Below are positions 1-9,120 of a stretch of DNA of 36,576 nucleotides, piece by piece (position 1 is the stretch's first letter; each line of letters starts with the position of its first letter). A program made the position numbers and the translations under genes. This DNA is from Bacteroidales bacterium. GTDB lineage: Bacteria; Bacteroidota; Bacteroidia; Bacteroidales; DTU049. The stretch spans positions 1-36,576 of the forward strand of contig JAOAAK010000010.1 in NCBI GenBank assembly GCA_026418905.1, given 5' to 3'. The notes under the pieces were generated by a model. It ran no database searches. It saw nothing but the letters and a program-made list of their open reading frames with translations, and was not told the DNA's origin.

Positions 1-1
1 A

Positions 2-2356
2 TATATAGGAACATCTCAAGGAGGATTGTGGAAAACTACAGATAAAGGTTTTACGTGGACTTGTCTTACTGATGCTTCACCTGCATTACGAATTAGTGGA
101 ATTGCTATTGATCCTCATCATCCTGATACTATTTATGTAGCTACTGGTGATATTGATCACTGCCTCTACAACATGGTTTCTCCTGGTGGTGTATCTGAAT
201 ATGGTTTAGGAGTATTTAAGTCATACGACGGAGGAATAAGCTGGGAACCGACCGGTTTAACGTTTCAAATTCAACAGCCACGAGCAACAGCATTGCGAGC
301 CGTTTTCGTGCATCCCGATTCCAATAATATTCTTTTAGCTATAGGGTTACCCGGAGTATATCGCTCCGAAGATTATGGTATCACCTGGACAAAAGTTAAA
401 GATGGCTATTTCGTTGATGCAGACATTCATCCAATGAATCCAAACATAATTTTTGCAACATCGATTTTTGTACCATCCGTTACCAATTCACGTGCTGCCA
501 TCTATCGTTCGATGGATTTTGGAAAAACATGGGTTGAACTAAATACAAGTATTCCTCCCACATCGGACGTTATACGCATCGAACTAGCTATTTCTCCTAG
601 TGATAGCATGCGAATGTATGCTCTTACCTGTAGAAGTAATGGGGGCTTTTATGCTTTCTATCGTTCGGACGATGGAGGTGAAACATGGATACAAACTTCC
701 AAATATACAGGCAATAATAAAGCTCCTAACATGCTTGGTTGGGCAGATGGTGGATATTTTGGTATTCAATTGCCAGGATTTCCCCCAGATGATGCAGGTC
801 AAGGCACATACGATTTAACACTTCTGGTACATCCTCAAAATCCGAATGTTGTTTACACAGGAGGAATCAATATATGGGGAAGTACCAACGGAGGTAGCGG
901 TGGAAATTCTTCTACTTGGAATCCAGTTACGTATTGGGTAAATCTCTTTGGTAAAAGCGTACATGCAGACCAGCACGCCATAGCATATCATCCGGTTTTG
1001 AAAAAATATTTTGCTGGTGGTGATGGGGGTTTATACATGACTGATACACTTGTGCTAGGCAATTTAAATGCCGTTCTTCCTTGTTTAGATTTTGCAAATA
1101 TGACCTTTATACCTGGATGCTACAACCTACCTACTAAATGGAAAAACATTTCTCATGGAATTCATAACACTGAATATTATCGACTCTCATTGAATCCGAA
1201 TGATCCAACGATGTTGATGGGTGGGACGCAAGATAATGGAACTTTTCTTTTTCGCAACGGTCAATGGTTGCAAACTCTCGGTGGAGATGGTATGGAAGCC
1301 ATGATTGACCCTATTAATCCCAATATCGTTTATGCTACCAACTACAATGGTGCATTAAATCGGAGTGAAGATGGAGGTTATACCTACACTACTAATCTCG
1401 AAAAACCTATTACCGACGCAGGTGAAATTGGAGCCTGGGTTACACCTTTTGTCATGCATCCATGGTATCCTCACGTTATTTACACAGCATTTTATAATGT
1501 CTGGAAAAGTGAAGACCGTGGCAATACATGGACAAGATTATCTAATTTCAGTAATGGTAAAAGTTTTGAAGCTCTTGCCATTTGTCCATCGCATCCTGAG
1601 TACATATATGCTGCGAGAGTAGACAACATTTTTGTTAGTTCAGATGGAGGTAATACATGGACTAGTATCAAAAATGGCCTTCCAATGAATGAAGCATACC
1701 TTACGTATATTGCCGTTGACTTTTTTAATCCACAGGAAGTATACGTTACTTTTAGTGGTTTCAAAGATGGCAAGAAAGTTTACCGAAGTTTAAATGGAGG
1801 TCAAACATGGGAAAACATTTCAGCTGGTTTACCTAATGTTCCAGTTAATTGCATAGTAAAGCATTCAGGAACACAAACAAATGATATTTACATAGGTACG
1901 GATATTGGAGTTTTTTACACCAATGATTCATTGCTTGCTAGTTTTACATGGTTGTATTTAAACAATGGACTACCAGCTGTTGTTGTAAATGAACTTGAAA
2001 TACATTACGGAGCTAAAAAAATAGTAGCCGCCACATATGGAAGAGGAATTTGGGAAACACAACTTCTAAACCAAGGAGGTCCTGTCCCTATCAGTATTCC
2101 CGAACATTCTATGATCGATTTGAATATTTATCCTAATCCATCTTTTAAAGAATTTACAGTAACAACCCCATGGGGCATAAAACCGGGCGACCATTGGTTT
2201 ATTTACACCCTAGATGGAAAAAAAGCTATGGAAGGATTAGCTAACGAAAACAGTAATGCCATTGTCATACGTCATAATCTTCCTCAGGGTACTTATGTTT
2301 TTGAATGGTCAACACCCTTTGTTAATTTGAAAAAACAGATTTTGATTTGCAACTGA
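2..2356 (+). CDS. Asp-box (BNR/sortilin-like) beta-propeller protein with T9SS sorting domain, 5' partial
   Basis: The reading frame is open from base 2, so the gene begins outside the window; the TTG at 26 is an internal Leu codon. About nine Asp-box repeats of the form S-x-D-x-G-x-T-W are visible, for example RSEDYGITW, RSMDFGKTW, RSDDGGETW, KSEDRGNTW, SSDGGNTW and RSLNGGQTW. These are the signature of BNR/VPS10-sortilin-type multi-bladed propellers. The last 75 or so residues, beginning near LNIYPNPS, look like a type A T9SS C-terminal sorting domain (Por_Secre_tail), which directs export across the outer membrane and is then cleaved. Inference: a secreted or surface-attached propeller protein that may bind glycans or proteins. 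No catalytic residues can be assigned, so I do not call it a glycosidase. The proline dehydrogenase gene follows on the same strand 67 bases later. Confidence 0.88.
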   Translation, partial: YIGTSQGGLWKTTDKGFTWTCLTDASPALRISGIAIDPHHPDTIYVATGDIDHCLYNMVSPGGVSEYGLGVFKSYDGGISWEPTGLTFQIQQPRATALRAVFVHPDSNNILLAIGLPGVYRSEDYGITWTKVKDGYFVDADIHPMNPNIIFATSIFVPSVTNSRAAIYRSMDFGKTWVELNTSIPPTSDVIRIELAISPSDSMRMYALTCRSNGGFYAFYRSDDGGETWIQTSKYTGNNKAPNMLGWADGGYFGIQLPGFPPDDAGQGTYDLTLLVHPQNPNVVYTGGINIWGSTNGGSGGNSSTWNPVTYWVNLFGKSVHADQHAIAYHPVLKKYFAGGDGGLYMTDTLVLGNLNAVLPCLDFANMTFIPGCYNLPTKWKNISHGIHNTEYYRLSLNPNDPTMLMGGTQDNGTFLFRNGQWLQTLGGDGMEAMIDPINPNIVYATNYNGALNRSEDGGYTYTTNLEKPITDAGEIGAWVTPFVMHPWYPHVIYTAFYNVWKSEDRGNTWTRLSNFSNGKSFEALAICPSHPEYIYAARVDNIFVSSDGGNTWTSIKNGLPMNEAYLTYIAVDFFNPQEVYVTFSGFKDGKKVYRSLNGGQTWENISAGLPNVPVNCIVKHSGTQTNDIYIGTDIGVFYTNDSLLASFTWLYLNNGLPAVVVNELEIHYGAKKIVAATYGRGIWETQLLNQGGPVPISIPEHSMIDLNIYPNPSFKEFTVTTPWGIKPGDHWFIYTLDGKKAMEGLANENSNAIVIRHNLPQGTYVFEWSTPFVNLKKQILICN

Positions 2357-2423
2357 AGAACTGTTATTGATTTTTAACAGGTTTGTATTCTTTTCACTAA
2401 AAACTTACTTTCTTAGAAAAAAA

Positions 2424-3578
2424 ATGTTTAACTCGTATAGTTTTTTATCTGACCATGAATTAAAAAGGTATTTTAAAGTTTTTAATTTGGTTTCCCGACC
2501 AACTCTTCACAAGCTGGCTAAGTTTTACGTACGTCGCCTTGGTTTTCCTATACCTCCTATTTTCCCTGTAAATCTTATTTACCATCATTTTATTGGAGGT
2601 GGCAAGTTAAACGAAACATTACCAGTCGTTTTAAATCTGAGAGAAAAAAATGTTCACGTCATCCTTGATTACGCGGCAGAAGATTCAGAGAAAGAAGAAA
2701 CTTTTGAAAAAAATTTATTTGTTTTTCTTGATGCTTTACACTTTTGTCGACAACATCAGATACCATTCCTTGCTATTAAGCCTTCTTCGCTTGCTAGAAA
2801 AGAAGATATGAAACTGTTTTCTTCCGAATCCTTGACTGCCAAAAACCTTGAAGCATATAAATTAATTAAGAAACGATTTTTTGAAATTTTTAGTAAAGCC
2901 TACGAATTAGGTATTTCCGTTCTTGTTGACGCTGAGGAATCGTGGTTTCAAACTTTTGTTGATAAACTTGTGTGGGAAGGCATTTTGAATTTTAATAAAA
3001 ATAAAGCTATTGTATGGAATACAGTCCAATTATATCGAAAAGACAGACTTGAGTTTATGGAGAATGAGATTCGTACGGCTTACATGATACGTGTTCACCT
3101 TGGGTATAAACTTGTTCGTGGTGCTTATCATGAGCAAGAGATCAATTTTGCTAAACTTCATAATATTGAATCTCCTGTTTTTGAATTAAAAGAAGAAACT
3201 GATTTTGAATTTAATAAAGCAATTAACTTATCATTACTACATCTTGAATTGGTTAATGTTATGATAGCCACACATAACAAACAAAGCATTATTCATGCTA
3301 TTGACACTATGGAAAAATATAAAATTTCATCCAATGATACTCGCGTATGGTTTTCACAACTTTATGGAATGGGCGATTACATTACATATCATTTAGCTAA
3401 TCTCAAATATAACGTTGCTAAATACCTTCCTTTTGCTCCTTTTTCAAAAGCGTTACCTTACTTAATTCGAAGACTTGAAGAAAACTCTAGTGCCTTGTCT
3501 ATGGCTAGAGAAGAATTTGAATTAATAAAACAAGAAATAGAAAAGAGGAGCCAACCCTCTGCTCTTGCAATAAAATAA
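2424..3578 (+). CDS. Proline dehydrogenase (PutA PRODH-domain family), stand-alone
   Basis: The product is a flavoenzyme that oxidises L-proline to pyrroline-5-carboxylate and passes electrons to the quinone pool. With the ATG at 2424 the protein is 384 residues, about the size of Bacteroidota stand-alone PRODHs. An upstream TTG at 2367 would add 19 residues not needed by the family, so I prefer the ATG. Family motifs in order: LVDAEESW (167-174), NTVQLYRKD (199-207), KLVRGAY (229-235), IATHN (281-285), FSQLYGMGD (310-318), NVAKYLPF (330-337) and PYLIRRLEEN (345-354). The last carries the paired Arg residues that bind the proline carboxylate. There is no P5C dehydrogenase domain, so the second step of proline breakdown must be encoded elsewhere. 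It converges on trxB with 15 bases between the stop codons and no terminator hairpin. Confidence 0.93.
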   Translation: MFNSYSFLSDHELKRYFKVFNLVSRPTLHKLAKFYVRRLGFPIPPIFPVNLIYHHFIGGGKLNETLPVVLNLREKNVHVILDYAAEDSEKEETFEKNLFVFLDALHFCRQHQIPFLAIKPSSLARKEDMKLFSSESLTAKNLEAYKLIKKRFFEIFSKAYELGISVLVDAEESWFQTFVDKLVWEGILNFNKNKAIVWNTVQLYRKDRLEFMENEIRTAYMIRVHLGYKLVRGAYHEQEINFAKLHNIESPVFELKEETDFEFNKAINLSLLHLELVNVMIATHNKQSIIHAIDTMEKYKISSNDTRVWFSQLYGMGDYITYHLANLKYNVAKYLPFAPFSKALPYLIRRLEENSSALSMAREEFELIKQEIEKRSQPSALAIK

Positions 3579-3593
3579 CTCTTGGTAAGTGAT

Positions 3594-4538
3594 TCATTCA
3601 CTCATGGTTAGATACCTTTCGGCATCGAGTGCAGCCATGCATCCACTTCCTGCAGCTGTAACAGCTTGACGATAAATGGGATCTTGCACGTCTCCCGCAG
3701 CAAATACTCCAGGAATGCTTGTTCTTGTTGATTTACCCTGAGTTATGATATATCCTTGCTCATCTAGTTCCAATTGTCCTTTGAATATGTCTGTATTTGG
3801 TTTGTGACCAATGGCTATAAAAACTCCATCAACAGGTATTGTTTTTTCTTCATTGGTGTTTTTATCAGTTATAATTATGCCACTAACAGCTTTTGCAAAC
3901 CCCCTAGTTTCACCCACTATTTCTTTTGGAATGGCATTCCATATAATTTCTATGTTAGGAGTATTGAAAACTTTTTGTTGCATAGCTTTGGAAGCGCGTA
4001 GTTGATCGCGACGGTGAATAAGATAAACCTTGTGAGCAAGTTTAGCAAGATATGTAGCTTCTTCAGCTGCGGTATCACCCCCACCAACAACAGCCACAGT
4101 CTTACCCCGATAAAAATAACCATCACAGGTCGCACATGCTGATACACCAAAACCACTGTATTCCTTTTCTCCAGGAATACCCAGCCATTTTGCGCTAGCA
4201 CCTGTTGCAATGATCACAGTCAATGCTTCAATTTTCCGTCCTTCGTCATCAATAAGAACAAATGGCTTGGATAAGAAATTCACCTGTTCAATGGAGCCAT
4301 ATCGAATTTCAGTCCCGAAACGTAAAGCTTGTTTCTTGATATCTTCCATCAATACAGGTCCTGTTACACCATCAGGATAGCCAGGAAAGTTTTCAACTTC
4401 AGTTGTAGTAGTTAATTGACCTCCCGGCTCTATGCCTTCATAAACTAGAGGTTCAAGACCTGCTCTTGCAGCATAAATAGCTGCTGTAAGTCCGGCAGGT
4501 CCAGAACCTATAATTACACACTTCCTTTTTTCTACCAT
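3594..4538 (-). CDS. trxB: Thioredoxin-disulfide reductase
   Basis: This cytoplasmic FAD enzyme uses NADPH to reduce thioredoxin. The 314-residue protein starts at the ATG whose complement is 4536-4538; a longer frame to 4601 would run into the upstream lipoprotein gene and lacks family similarity. FAD-binding GSGPAG is at residues 11-16, the redox-active CATC at 135-138, the NADPH-binding GGGDTA at 152-157, and a C-terminal FAD motif GVFAAGDV is present. Length and motif order are typical of low-molecular-weight bacterial TrxB. It lies 10 bases downstream of the DUF4249 lipoprotein gene on the same strand and is probably co-transcribed with it and the TonB receptor. I see no promoter of its own. 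Confidence 0.96.
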   Translation of the reverse strand: MVEKRKCVIIGSGPAGLTAAIYAARAGLEPLVYEGIEPGGQLTTTTEVENFPGYPDGVTGPVLMEDIKKQALRFGTEIRYGSIEQVNFLSKPFVLIDDEGRKIEALTVIIATGASAKWLGIPGEKEYSGFGVSACATCDGYFYRGKTVAVVGGGDTAAEEATYLAKLAHKVYLIHRRDQLRASKAMQQKVFNTPNIEIIWNAIPKEIVGETRGFAKAVSGIIITDKNTNEEKTIPVDGVFIAIGHKPNTDIFKGQLELDEQGYIITQGKSTRTSIPGVFAAGDVQDPIYRQAVTAAGSGCMAALDAERYLTMSE

Positions 4539-4548
4539 AATATATTTT

Positions 4549-5436
4549 TTAGGGTTTGACGACCATAGTATCATAGGATGATGCATAGCCTCCGAAAACA
4601 CCTAGGGCTCCTTTGACATTGTGTCGGATAGGTGTAGGATTGGTCATAGGACTTCCTGCGGAGAAAATTTCTTCTTCCAAGGTCCTCCAAAATTCATAAT
4701 GAGCTTTATCAATCGAAGAAAGCTTTACTACTACCGTATCACCAAGTTTAAATCGACCAAATTCAGGATCAGCAAACGCTGAATCATCCTCAATGCTTTT
4801 CACACCACGTGTAAGATAAAAATCAATGTTTTTACCACTGATATACGTATCTTCATAAATACTTCCAAAAATAGGAACAAAATCAAAATCTCTGCCCAGT
4901 CGTTTTGTAAAAATGCGATAATAATTTTTTTCCAAAGGATTATCCGTTGCTTTAATCCAAATATAACCTAAAGAATCATTGTTAATGGTAGGATCAGGTT
5001 TCCACCATAATGTATCAAAATAATAAATAGATGAAGGAATGGTAGTCTCACCTGTAATGGTGTGATCACCTATTTTGACATAAAGTTGGTATTGGCCACC
5101 TAATTGCCCTTTTATTTTTTTTCCCTGGTAATATACAAAAGGCCATGTTTTGTTAAGAATTCTTGGAAGATCAATTTTAAGCTCTAAGGTATCAATTTCA
5201 AAACCATTACTTACAGTCACAAAAGCATTTGTTACGAAAAGAGAGTCCATTAAAAATGATGTATCAACAGGAGCAAAATAAGGCATGTTCCTCGTAAGCA
5301 CGACCACAGGGTAAGCATCGTTTTGAATGTATCCTTCTACAACATATTTTAGGGTTGGAGATGGCAAATCAAGATCTATTTCTTTTGAACATGAAATCAT
5401 TGTAATGATCAAGATTAAATATAAAACTTTTCTCAT
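4549..5436 (-). CDS. DUF4249 family outer-membrane-associated lipoprotein
   Basis: The 295-residue product begins with a lipoprotein signal peptide, with the lipobox Cys at residue 16 (MISC). The rest resembles DUF4249 proteins of Bacteroidota: a beta-rich N-terminal half (EGYIQNDAYPVVVLTRNMPY) and a C-terminal part with a GALGVFGGYAS motif near the end. DUF4249 genes usually sit directly beside a TonB-dependent receptor, as here: the receptor stop codon region is 5 bases upstream. The likely role is an accessory lipoprotein to that receptor, by analogy with SusD-type partners, although no substrate is known. Gene order receptor, DUF4249, trxB on one strand with gaps of 5 and 10 bases suggests one transcript. 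Confidence 0.85.
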   Translation of the reverse strand: MRKVLYLILIITMISCSKEIDLDLPSPTLKYVVEGYIQNDAYPVVVLTRNMPYFAPVDTSFLMDSLFVTNAFVTVSNGFEIDTLELKIDLPRILNKTWPFVYYQGKKIKGQLGGQYQLYVKIGDHTITGETTIPSSIYYFDTLWWKPDPTINNDSLGYIWIKATDNPLEKNYYRIFTKRLGRDFDFVPIFGSIYEDTYISGKNIDFYLTRGVKSIEDDSAFADPEFGRFKLGDTVVVKLSSIDKAHYEFWRTLEEEIFSAGSPMTNPTPIRHNVKGALGVFGGYASSYDTMVVKP

Positions 5437-5441
5437 CTTGT

Positions 5442-7808
5442 TTAAAATTTAAAATTCCATGTTATGGATGGTAAAATGGGAAATAAACTTACTTGTTTAG
5501 CTTTAATAACGGCAGTACCAGCAGCAATATCTCCATCCACATCAATATAGATGAAATAAGGATTTTTTCGATTGTAGAGATTGTAGACAGAAAAGTTCCA
5601 ACTTTGTTCGAATTTTCTTTGTTTTTTAGGTTTGGGGTACCATATGATACTTATGTCGGCCCTATGATAAGGGGGTAGTCGATAGCCATTACGAGGTCCG
5701 TATTCGGATACAACATTGCCACCAATGATGTAACGCGAAACAGGCATGGTGGTGGTATTTCCCGTAGCATAAACCCATACCAACGAAACAATAAGATTTT
5801 CGGAAAATGAGTGGTTGAGAACAATAGAAACATCATGTGTTCTATCGAACTTAGCTGGAAATTCCTTACCCTCATTAATATCAGGGAATTGGCGTGTGGT
5901 TTTCGACCAAGTATAGCCAATCCATCCTGTTGTATTACCAACTCGCTTTTGAATCAAAAATTCTATGCCATAGGATTTTCCCATTCCAAAAACAAGAAAA
6001 TTATCTATGTTATCATAAAGCGTCTGTTCTAATATAACACCTTCAGCATACTCAATTTGGTTTTTCATAATTTTATAATAGACTTCAACACTGGTTTCAA
6101 GCGTATTTTTCAAAAAATTGCGATAATAACCCAGTGAAAATTGCTGACCAAATTGGGGTTTTACCCTATCGGTGCTAGGAAACCAGATATCTGTGGGCAA
6201 AGTTGTCGTAGAGTATGAAACCAGATGAAGATATTGATAATTTTGATTATATGAAGCTTTTAAAGAGCTATTGCTATCAAGAGTTATGCGAATGCCTACC
6301 CGTGGTTCCAGATGAAAATAATTTTTAACCAATTGGTTTCTTTTATAAACTATAGAGTCCTTAATAGTTTGCTCTAAAAGAGTATCTTTGATATACCTGA
6401 CAAAAGGTCCAACATGTGCAAAATCTGTAAACCTCAGACCTACATTTAATTTCAAAAGTTTAAGCAACGAAAATTCATCGTTTAGATAAAGAGCTGTTTC
6501 GTGAGAATAAAGTTTAACAGGCTTGCCAAGATCCAGTTCAGTTTCTCCTGCATAGCCACTCACACTACTTGGAGAAAAAATATGACGTGCATAAAATAAA
6601 CCAAATTTGATATTATGATCAAATGCCGACATGTAAGTAAAATCGAGCTTAGAAGTAATATCCTGAATACCGGATTTCATGCCAATTTTAAAAATTTCTT
6701 GCTTTGCATCAAACAAGAACTGATATCGACTATAAATCAATGATAAATTTGAAAAAAGTTTGGGATTATATTGATGATTCCAACGAATTGTACTGGTGAT
6801 ATTTCCCCATTCAATGTTTGTTTTCATCAGGTCTTCTGCAAAGTTAAATTTAAAAATATCATTTCCTCCATAAAGACTAAAAAATATTCTATCTTTCGAT
6901 GAAAAACGATAATTGGCTTTCATGTTTATATCATAAAAATAATATGAGGTTCCCCTGGCAATGCTTCCTGGCTTAGTAAAAGGCCTAATTAAAACATCAG
7001 CATACGTTCTTCTCGCACTAATAATAAAAGATGATGTATCTTTTTTTATCGGTCCTTCAACAGATAATCGAGATGCAATAAGTCCTATACCTCCTGATGC
7101 GCTCCATTTTTTTGCATTGCCTTCTTTCATATTGATATCAAGCACTGAAGCTAGTCTTCCACCATAATAAGCTGGAATAGCTGCTTTGTATAATTCTATA
7201 TTCTGAATAGCATCAGCGTTGAAAACACTAAAAAAACCGAAAAGATGACTTGGATTATATACGATTGCTTCATCCAAAAGGATCAGATTTTGATCGGGTC
7301 CTCCCCCTCTTACATACATGGCTGTATTCCCCTCCCCTCCTGTTTGGATACCAGGCATAAGCTGAAGAGATTTCAAAATGTCAACTTCTCCAAAAACAAC
7401 AGGAATTTGCTTTACGACCGTAATGGGTATTTCGATTTTACCCATTTCCGTAGATTCAACATTTTTTCTTGCTTTTTCATCAGTAATAATTACTTCTTTG
7501 GTCGTATAAGAAATAGGATTTAATTCAATGTTTAAAGATATATTTTTGCTGACTTGAATCTCTTTTCTCAATTCTTCATAACCAAGATATCTTGCTATTA
7601 GCGTATATTTACCAGGTTCCACTGTAATAGAGTAAAAACCATACGAATTGGAAGAAGTTCCCTTTTTTAATTCATCGATCCACACATGACAACTGATGAG
7701 TGATTCCCCAGTTTTAGCATCACGCACATAACCTGATATGGTATATTTCTGAGCACTTAAAAAATAGTTGATAATTAAGATAAAAAAAAATTTCAAAGTT
7801 TTTGTCAT
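5442..7808 (-). CDS. TonB-dependent receptor with carboxypeptidase-like regulatory domain
   Basis: A 788-residue outer-membrane active transporter. A signal peptide covers about residues 1-20 (ending FLSAQ). A CarboxypepD_reg-like beta-sandwich follows (about 22-105, starting YTISGYVRDAKTGE), then a plug domain with the typical segments ILKSLQLMPGIQ, YVRGGG and YGGRLASVLDI, and a long beta-barrel ending in a terminal Phe (TWNFKF), the usual BAM recognition signal. I see no SusC-specific features and the ligand is unknown. The partner is the DUF4249 lipoprotein immediately downstream. A near-match to the -7 box (TAATTTTTG, one base too long in the spacer) lies at 7842-7834, 25 bases before the ATG. 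Energy would come from TonB-ExbBD, which is not encoded in this window. Confidence 0.92.
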   Translation of the reverse strand: MTKTLKFFFILIINYFLSAQKYTISGYVRDAKTGESLISCHVWIDELKKGTSSNSYGFYSITVEPGKYTLIARYLGYEELRKEIQVSKNISLNIELNPISYTTKEVIITDEKARKNVESTEMGKIEIPITVVKQIPVVFGEVDILKSLQLMPGIQTGGEGNTAMYVRGGGPDQNLILLDEAIVYNPSHLFGFFSVFNADAIQNIELYKAAIPAYYGGRLASVLDINMKEGNAKKWSASGGIGLIASRLSVEGPIKKDTSSFIISARRTYADVLIRPFTKPGSIARGTSYYFYDINMKANYRFSSKDRIFFSLYGGNDIFKFNFAEDLMKTNIEWGNITSTIRWNHQYNPKLFSNLSLIYSRYQFLFDAKQEIFKIGMKSGIQDITSKLDFTYMSAFDHNIKFGLFYARHIFSPSSVSGYAGETELDLGKPVKLYSHETALYLNDEFSLLKLLKLNVGLRFTDFAHVGPFVRYIKDTLLEQTIKDSIVYKRNQLVKNYFHLEPRVGIRITLDSNSSLKASYNQNYQYLHLVSYSTTTLPTDIWFPSTDRVKPQFGQQFSLGYYRNFLKNTLETSVEVYYKIMKNQIEYAEGVILEQTLYDNIDNFLVFGMGKSYGIEFLIQKRVGNTTGWIGYTWSKTTRQFPDINEGKEFPAKFDRTHDVSIVLNHSFSENLIVSLVWVYATGNTTTMPVSRYIIGGNVVSEYGPRNGYRLPPYHRADISIIWYPKPKKQRKFEQSWNFSVYNLYNRKNPYFIYIDVDGDIAAGTAVIKAKQVSLFPILPSITWNFKF

Positions 7809-7893
7809 CGCAACTTTTGTTTGCTCGCATGGTCAAAAATTATGCCATGGAAAAACATGACTTTTTTTCAGTTCTATCAAAAATCAAGAAGTC

Positions 7894-7907
7894 AAAAAAA
7901 TTTTTTT
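7894..7907. promoter_or_regulatory. A7T7 palindromic tract upstream of the tRNA promoter
   Basis: Seven A followed by seven T form a perfect palindrome about 36 bases upstream of the tRNA -7 box. Its position and composition would fit an UP-like or intrinsically bent activating element for a strong stable-RNA promoter. That role is inference; such tracts also arise by chance in AT-rich spacers. Confidence 0.25.
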
Positions 7908-7942
7908 ATTTTTTAATGTTTTACAATTTATAAAAAGTTTTA

Positions 7943-7950
7943 TAATTTTG
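7943..7950 (+). promoter_or_regulatory. -7 promoter element of tRNA-Pro/queA
   Basis: TAATTTTG is a perfect match to the Bacteroidota primary sigma-factor -7 consensus TAnnTTTG. It ends 10 bases before the first base of the tRNA, so transcription should start a few bases before the mature 5' end. No clear TTG -33 element is visible. Confidence 0.6.
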
Positions 7951-7960
7951 CAACCGATTT

Positions 7961-8034
7961 CGGGGCGTGGCGCAGTTGGCTAGCGCACTTGCATGGGGTG
8001 CAAGTGGTCGTCCGTTCGAGTCGGACCGCTCCGA
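7961..8034 (+). tRNA. tRNA-Pro, anticodon GGG
   Basis: A full cloverleaf can be folded. The acceptor stem CGGGGCG pairs with CGCTCCG at 8027-8033 (one G-T wobble). The anticodon stem CTTGC/GCAAG closes the loop ATGGGGT at 7993-7999 with anticodon GGG at 7995-7997. The T stem GTCCG/CGGAC flanks TTCGAGT at 8015-8021. C1:G72 and discriminator A73 are the known bacterial tRNA-Pro identity elements and support the assignment. The 3' CCA is not encoded (ACAA follows), so it must be added by a nucleotidyltransferase. queA begins 32 bases downstream without a visible promoter of its own. Confidence 0.95.
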
Positions 8035-8066
8035 CAATAATTCATATTTTTTTTAATCTTTTTTTC

Positions 8067-9119
8067 ATGAAGTTGTCCGATTATAAATTCCCTTTACCGC
8101 AGGATCTTATTGCCCGATATCCCGAAAAAAGTCGAGATGAATCAAGATTAATGATTCTTCATAGAAAAACAGGGGAGATTGAACACAAAATTTTCAAGGA
8201 TATCATTAACTATTTCAACGAAGGAGATCTATTTGTGTTTAATAACACTAAGGTTTTTCCAGCACGATTATATGCCAAAAAAGAAAAAACGGGTGCAAAA
8301 ATTGAGGTTCTCTTATTAAGAGAACTTGATCCTGCATCAAAGCTGTGGGACGTGCTTGTCGATCCGGCCCGAAAAATTAGACTTGGGAACAAGCTATATT
8401 TTGGGGAAAACAATGAATTAATGGCTGAAGTTATTGACAATACAACCAACCGAGGAAGAACTATTCGTTTTCTGACGGATATGGAACATGATAAGTTCAT
8501 CACTTTACTTAAGTCAATGGGCGAACCACCTTTACCTAAAATATTGGGCAGACCCGTTATTGAAGAAGATAAGGAACGATATCAAACCATTTATGCAAAA
8601 CACGAGGGTGCTATTGTAGCACCCATGGCTGGTTTACACTTTTCGAGAGAATTATTAAAACGTTTTGAAATTAAGGGAATAAAAAAAGTAGAAATCACAT
8701 TACATGCTGGACTTGGTAATTTTAGGAACATAGAAGTTGAAGACCTCTCAAAACACAAGATGGATGCTGAAGAATTTATCATCACCGAGGAAGCAGCAGA
8801 TATGATTAATCAAACTAAACAAGCAGGATATAAAGTGTGTATTGTGGGAACCACCACCATGAAAGCTATTGAATCTAGTGTTACTATCGAAGGAAAAGTG
8901 AAACCGGCTCATGCATGGACCAACAAATTCATTTATCCCCCTTATAATTTCCTTGTAGCCGATGCCATGGTTACCAATTTTCATCTTCCTATGTCTGTCG
9001 CCATGATTCTCGTATCAGCTTTTGCTGGTTATGAAAACTTAATGAAAGCATATAAAGTTGCCATTGAAGAAAAATATAAGTTCTTTGCCTATGGCGATGC
9101 CATGTTGATCATCGACTAG
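8067..9119 (+). CDS. queA: S-adenosylmethionine:tRNA ribosyltransferase-isomerase
   Basis: QueA transfers and isomerises the ribosyl moiety of AdoMet onto 7-aminomethyl-7-deazaguanine at position 34 of tRNAs with GUN anticodons, giving epoxyqueuosine in the queuosine pathway. The ATG at 8067 gives 350 residues, the usual family length. The frame is open further upstream but runs into the tRNA, so longer starts are rejected. Family motifs: [17 protein letters not shown] at the N-terminus, [10 protein letters not shown] (59-68), APMAGLHFS (185-193; the usual residue after AP is Thr) and [19 protein letters not shown] near the C-terminus. ispD starts one base after the stop. Transcription most likely comes from the tRNA promoter by read-through. 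Confidence 0.96.
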   Translation: MKLSDYKFPLPQDLIARYPEKSRDESRLMILHRKTGEIEHKIFKDIINYFNEGDLFVFNNTKVFPARLYAKKEKTGAKIEVLLLRELDPASKLWDVLVDPARKIRLGNKLYFGENNELMAEVIDNTTNRGRTIRFLTDMEHDKFITLLKSMGEPPLPKILGRPVIEEDKERYQTIYAKHEGAIVAPMAGLHFSRELLKRFEIKGIKKVEITLHAGLGNFRNIEVEDLSKHKMDAEEFIITEEAADMINQTKQAGYKVCIVGTTTMKAIESSVTIEGKVKPAHAWTNKFIYPPYNFLVADAMVTNFHLPMSVAMILVSAFAGYENLMKAYKVAIEEKYKFFAYGDAMLIID

Positions 9120-9120
9120 C

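Noticed and set aside
7989-8066. Longer N-terminus for queA
   Set aside because: The frame extends upstream, but these bases form the anticodon and T arms of tRNA-Pro and the spacer; QueA proteins begin at the ATG at 8067.
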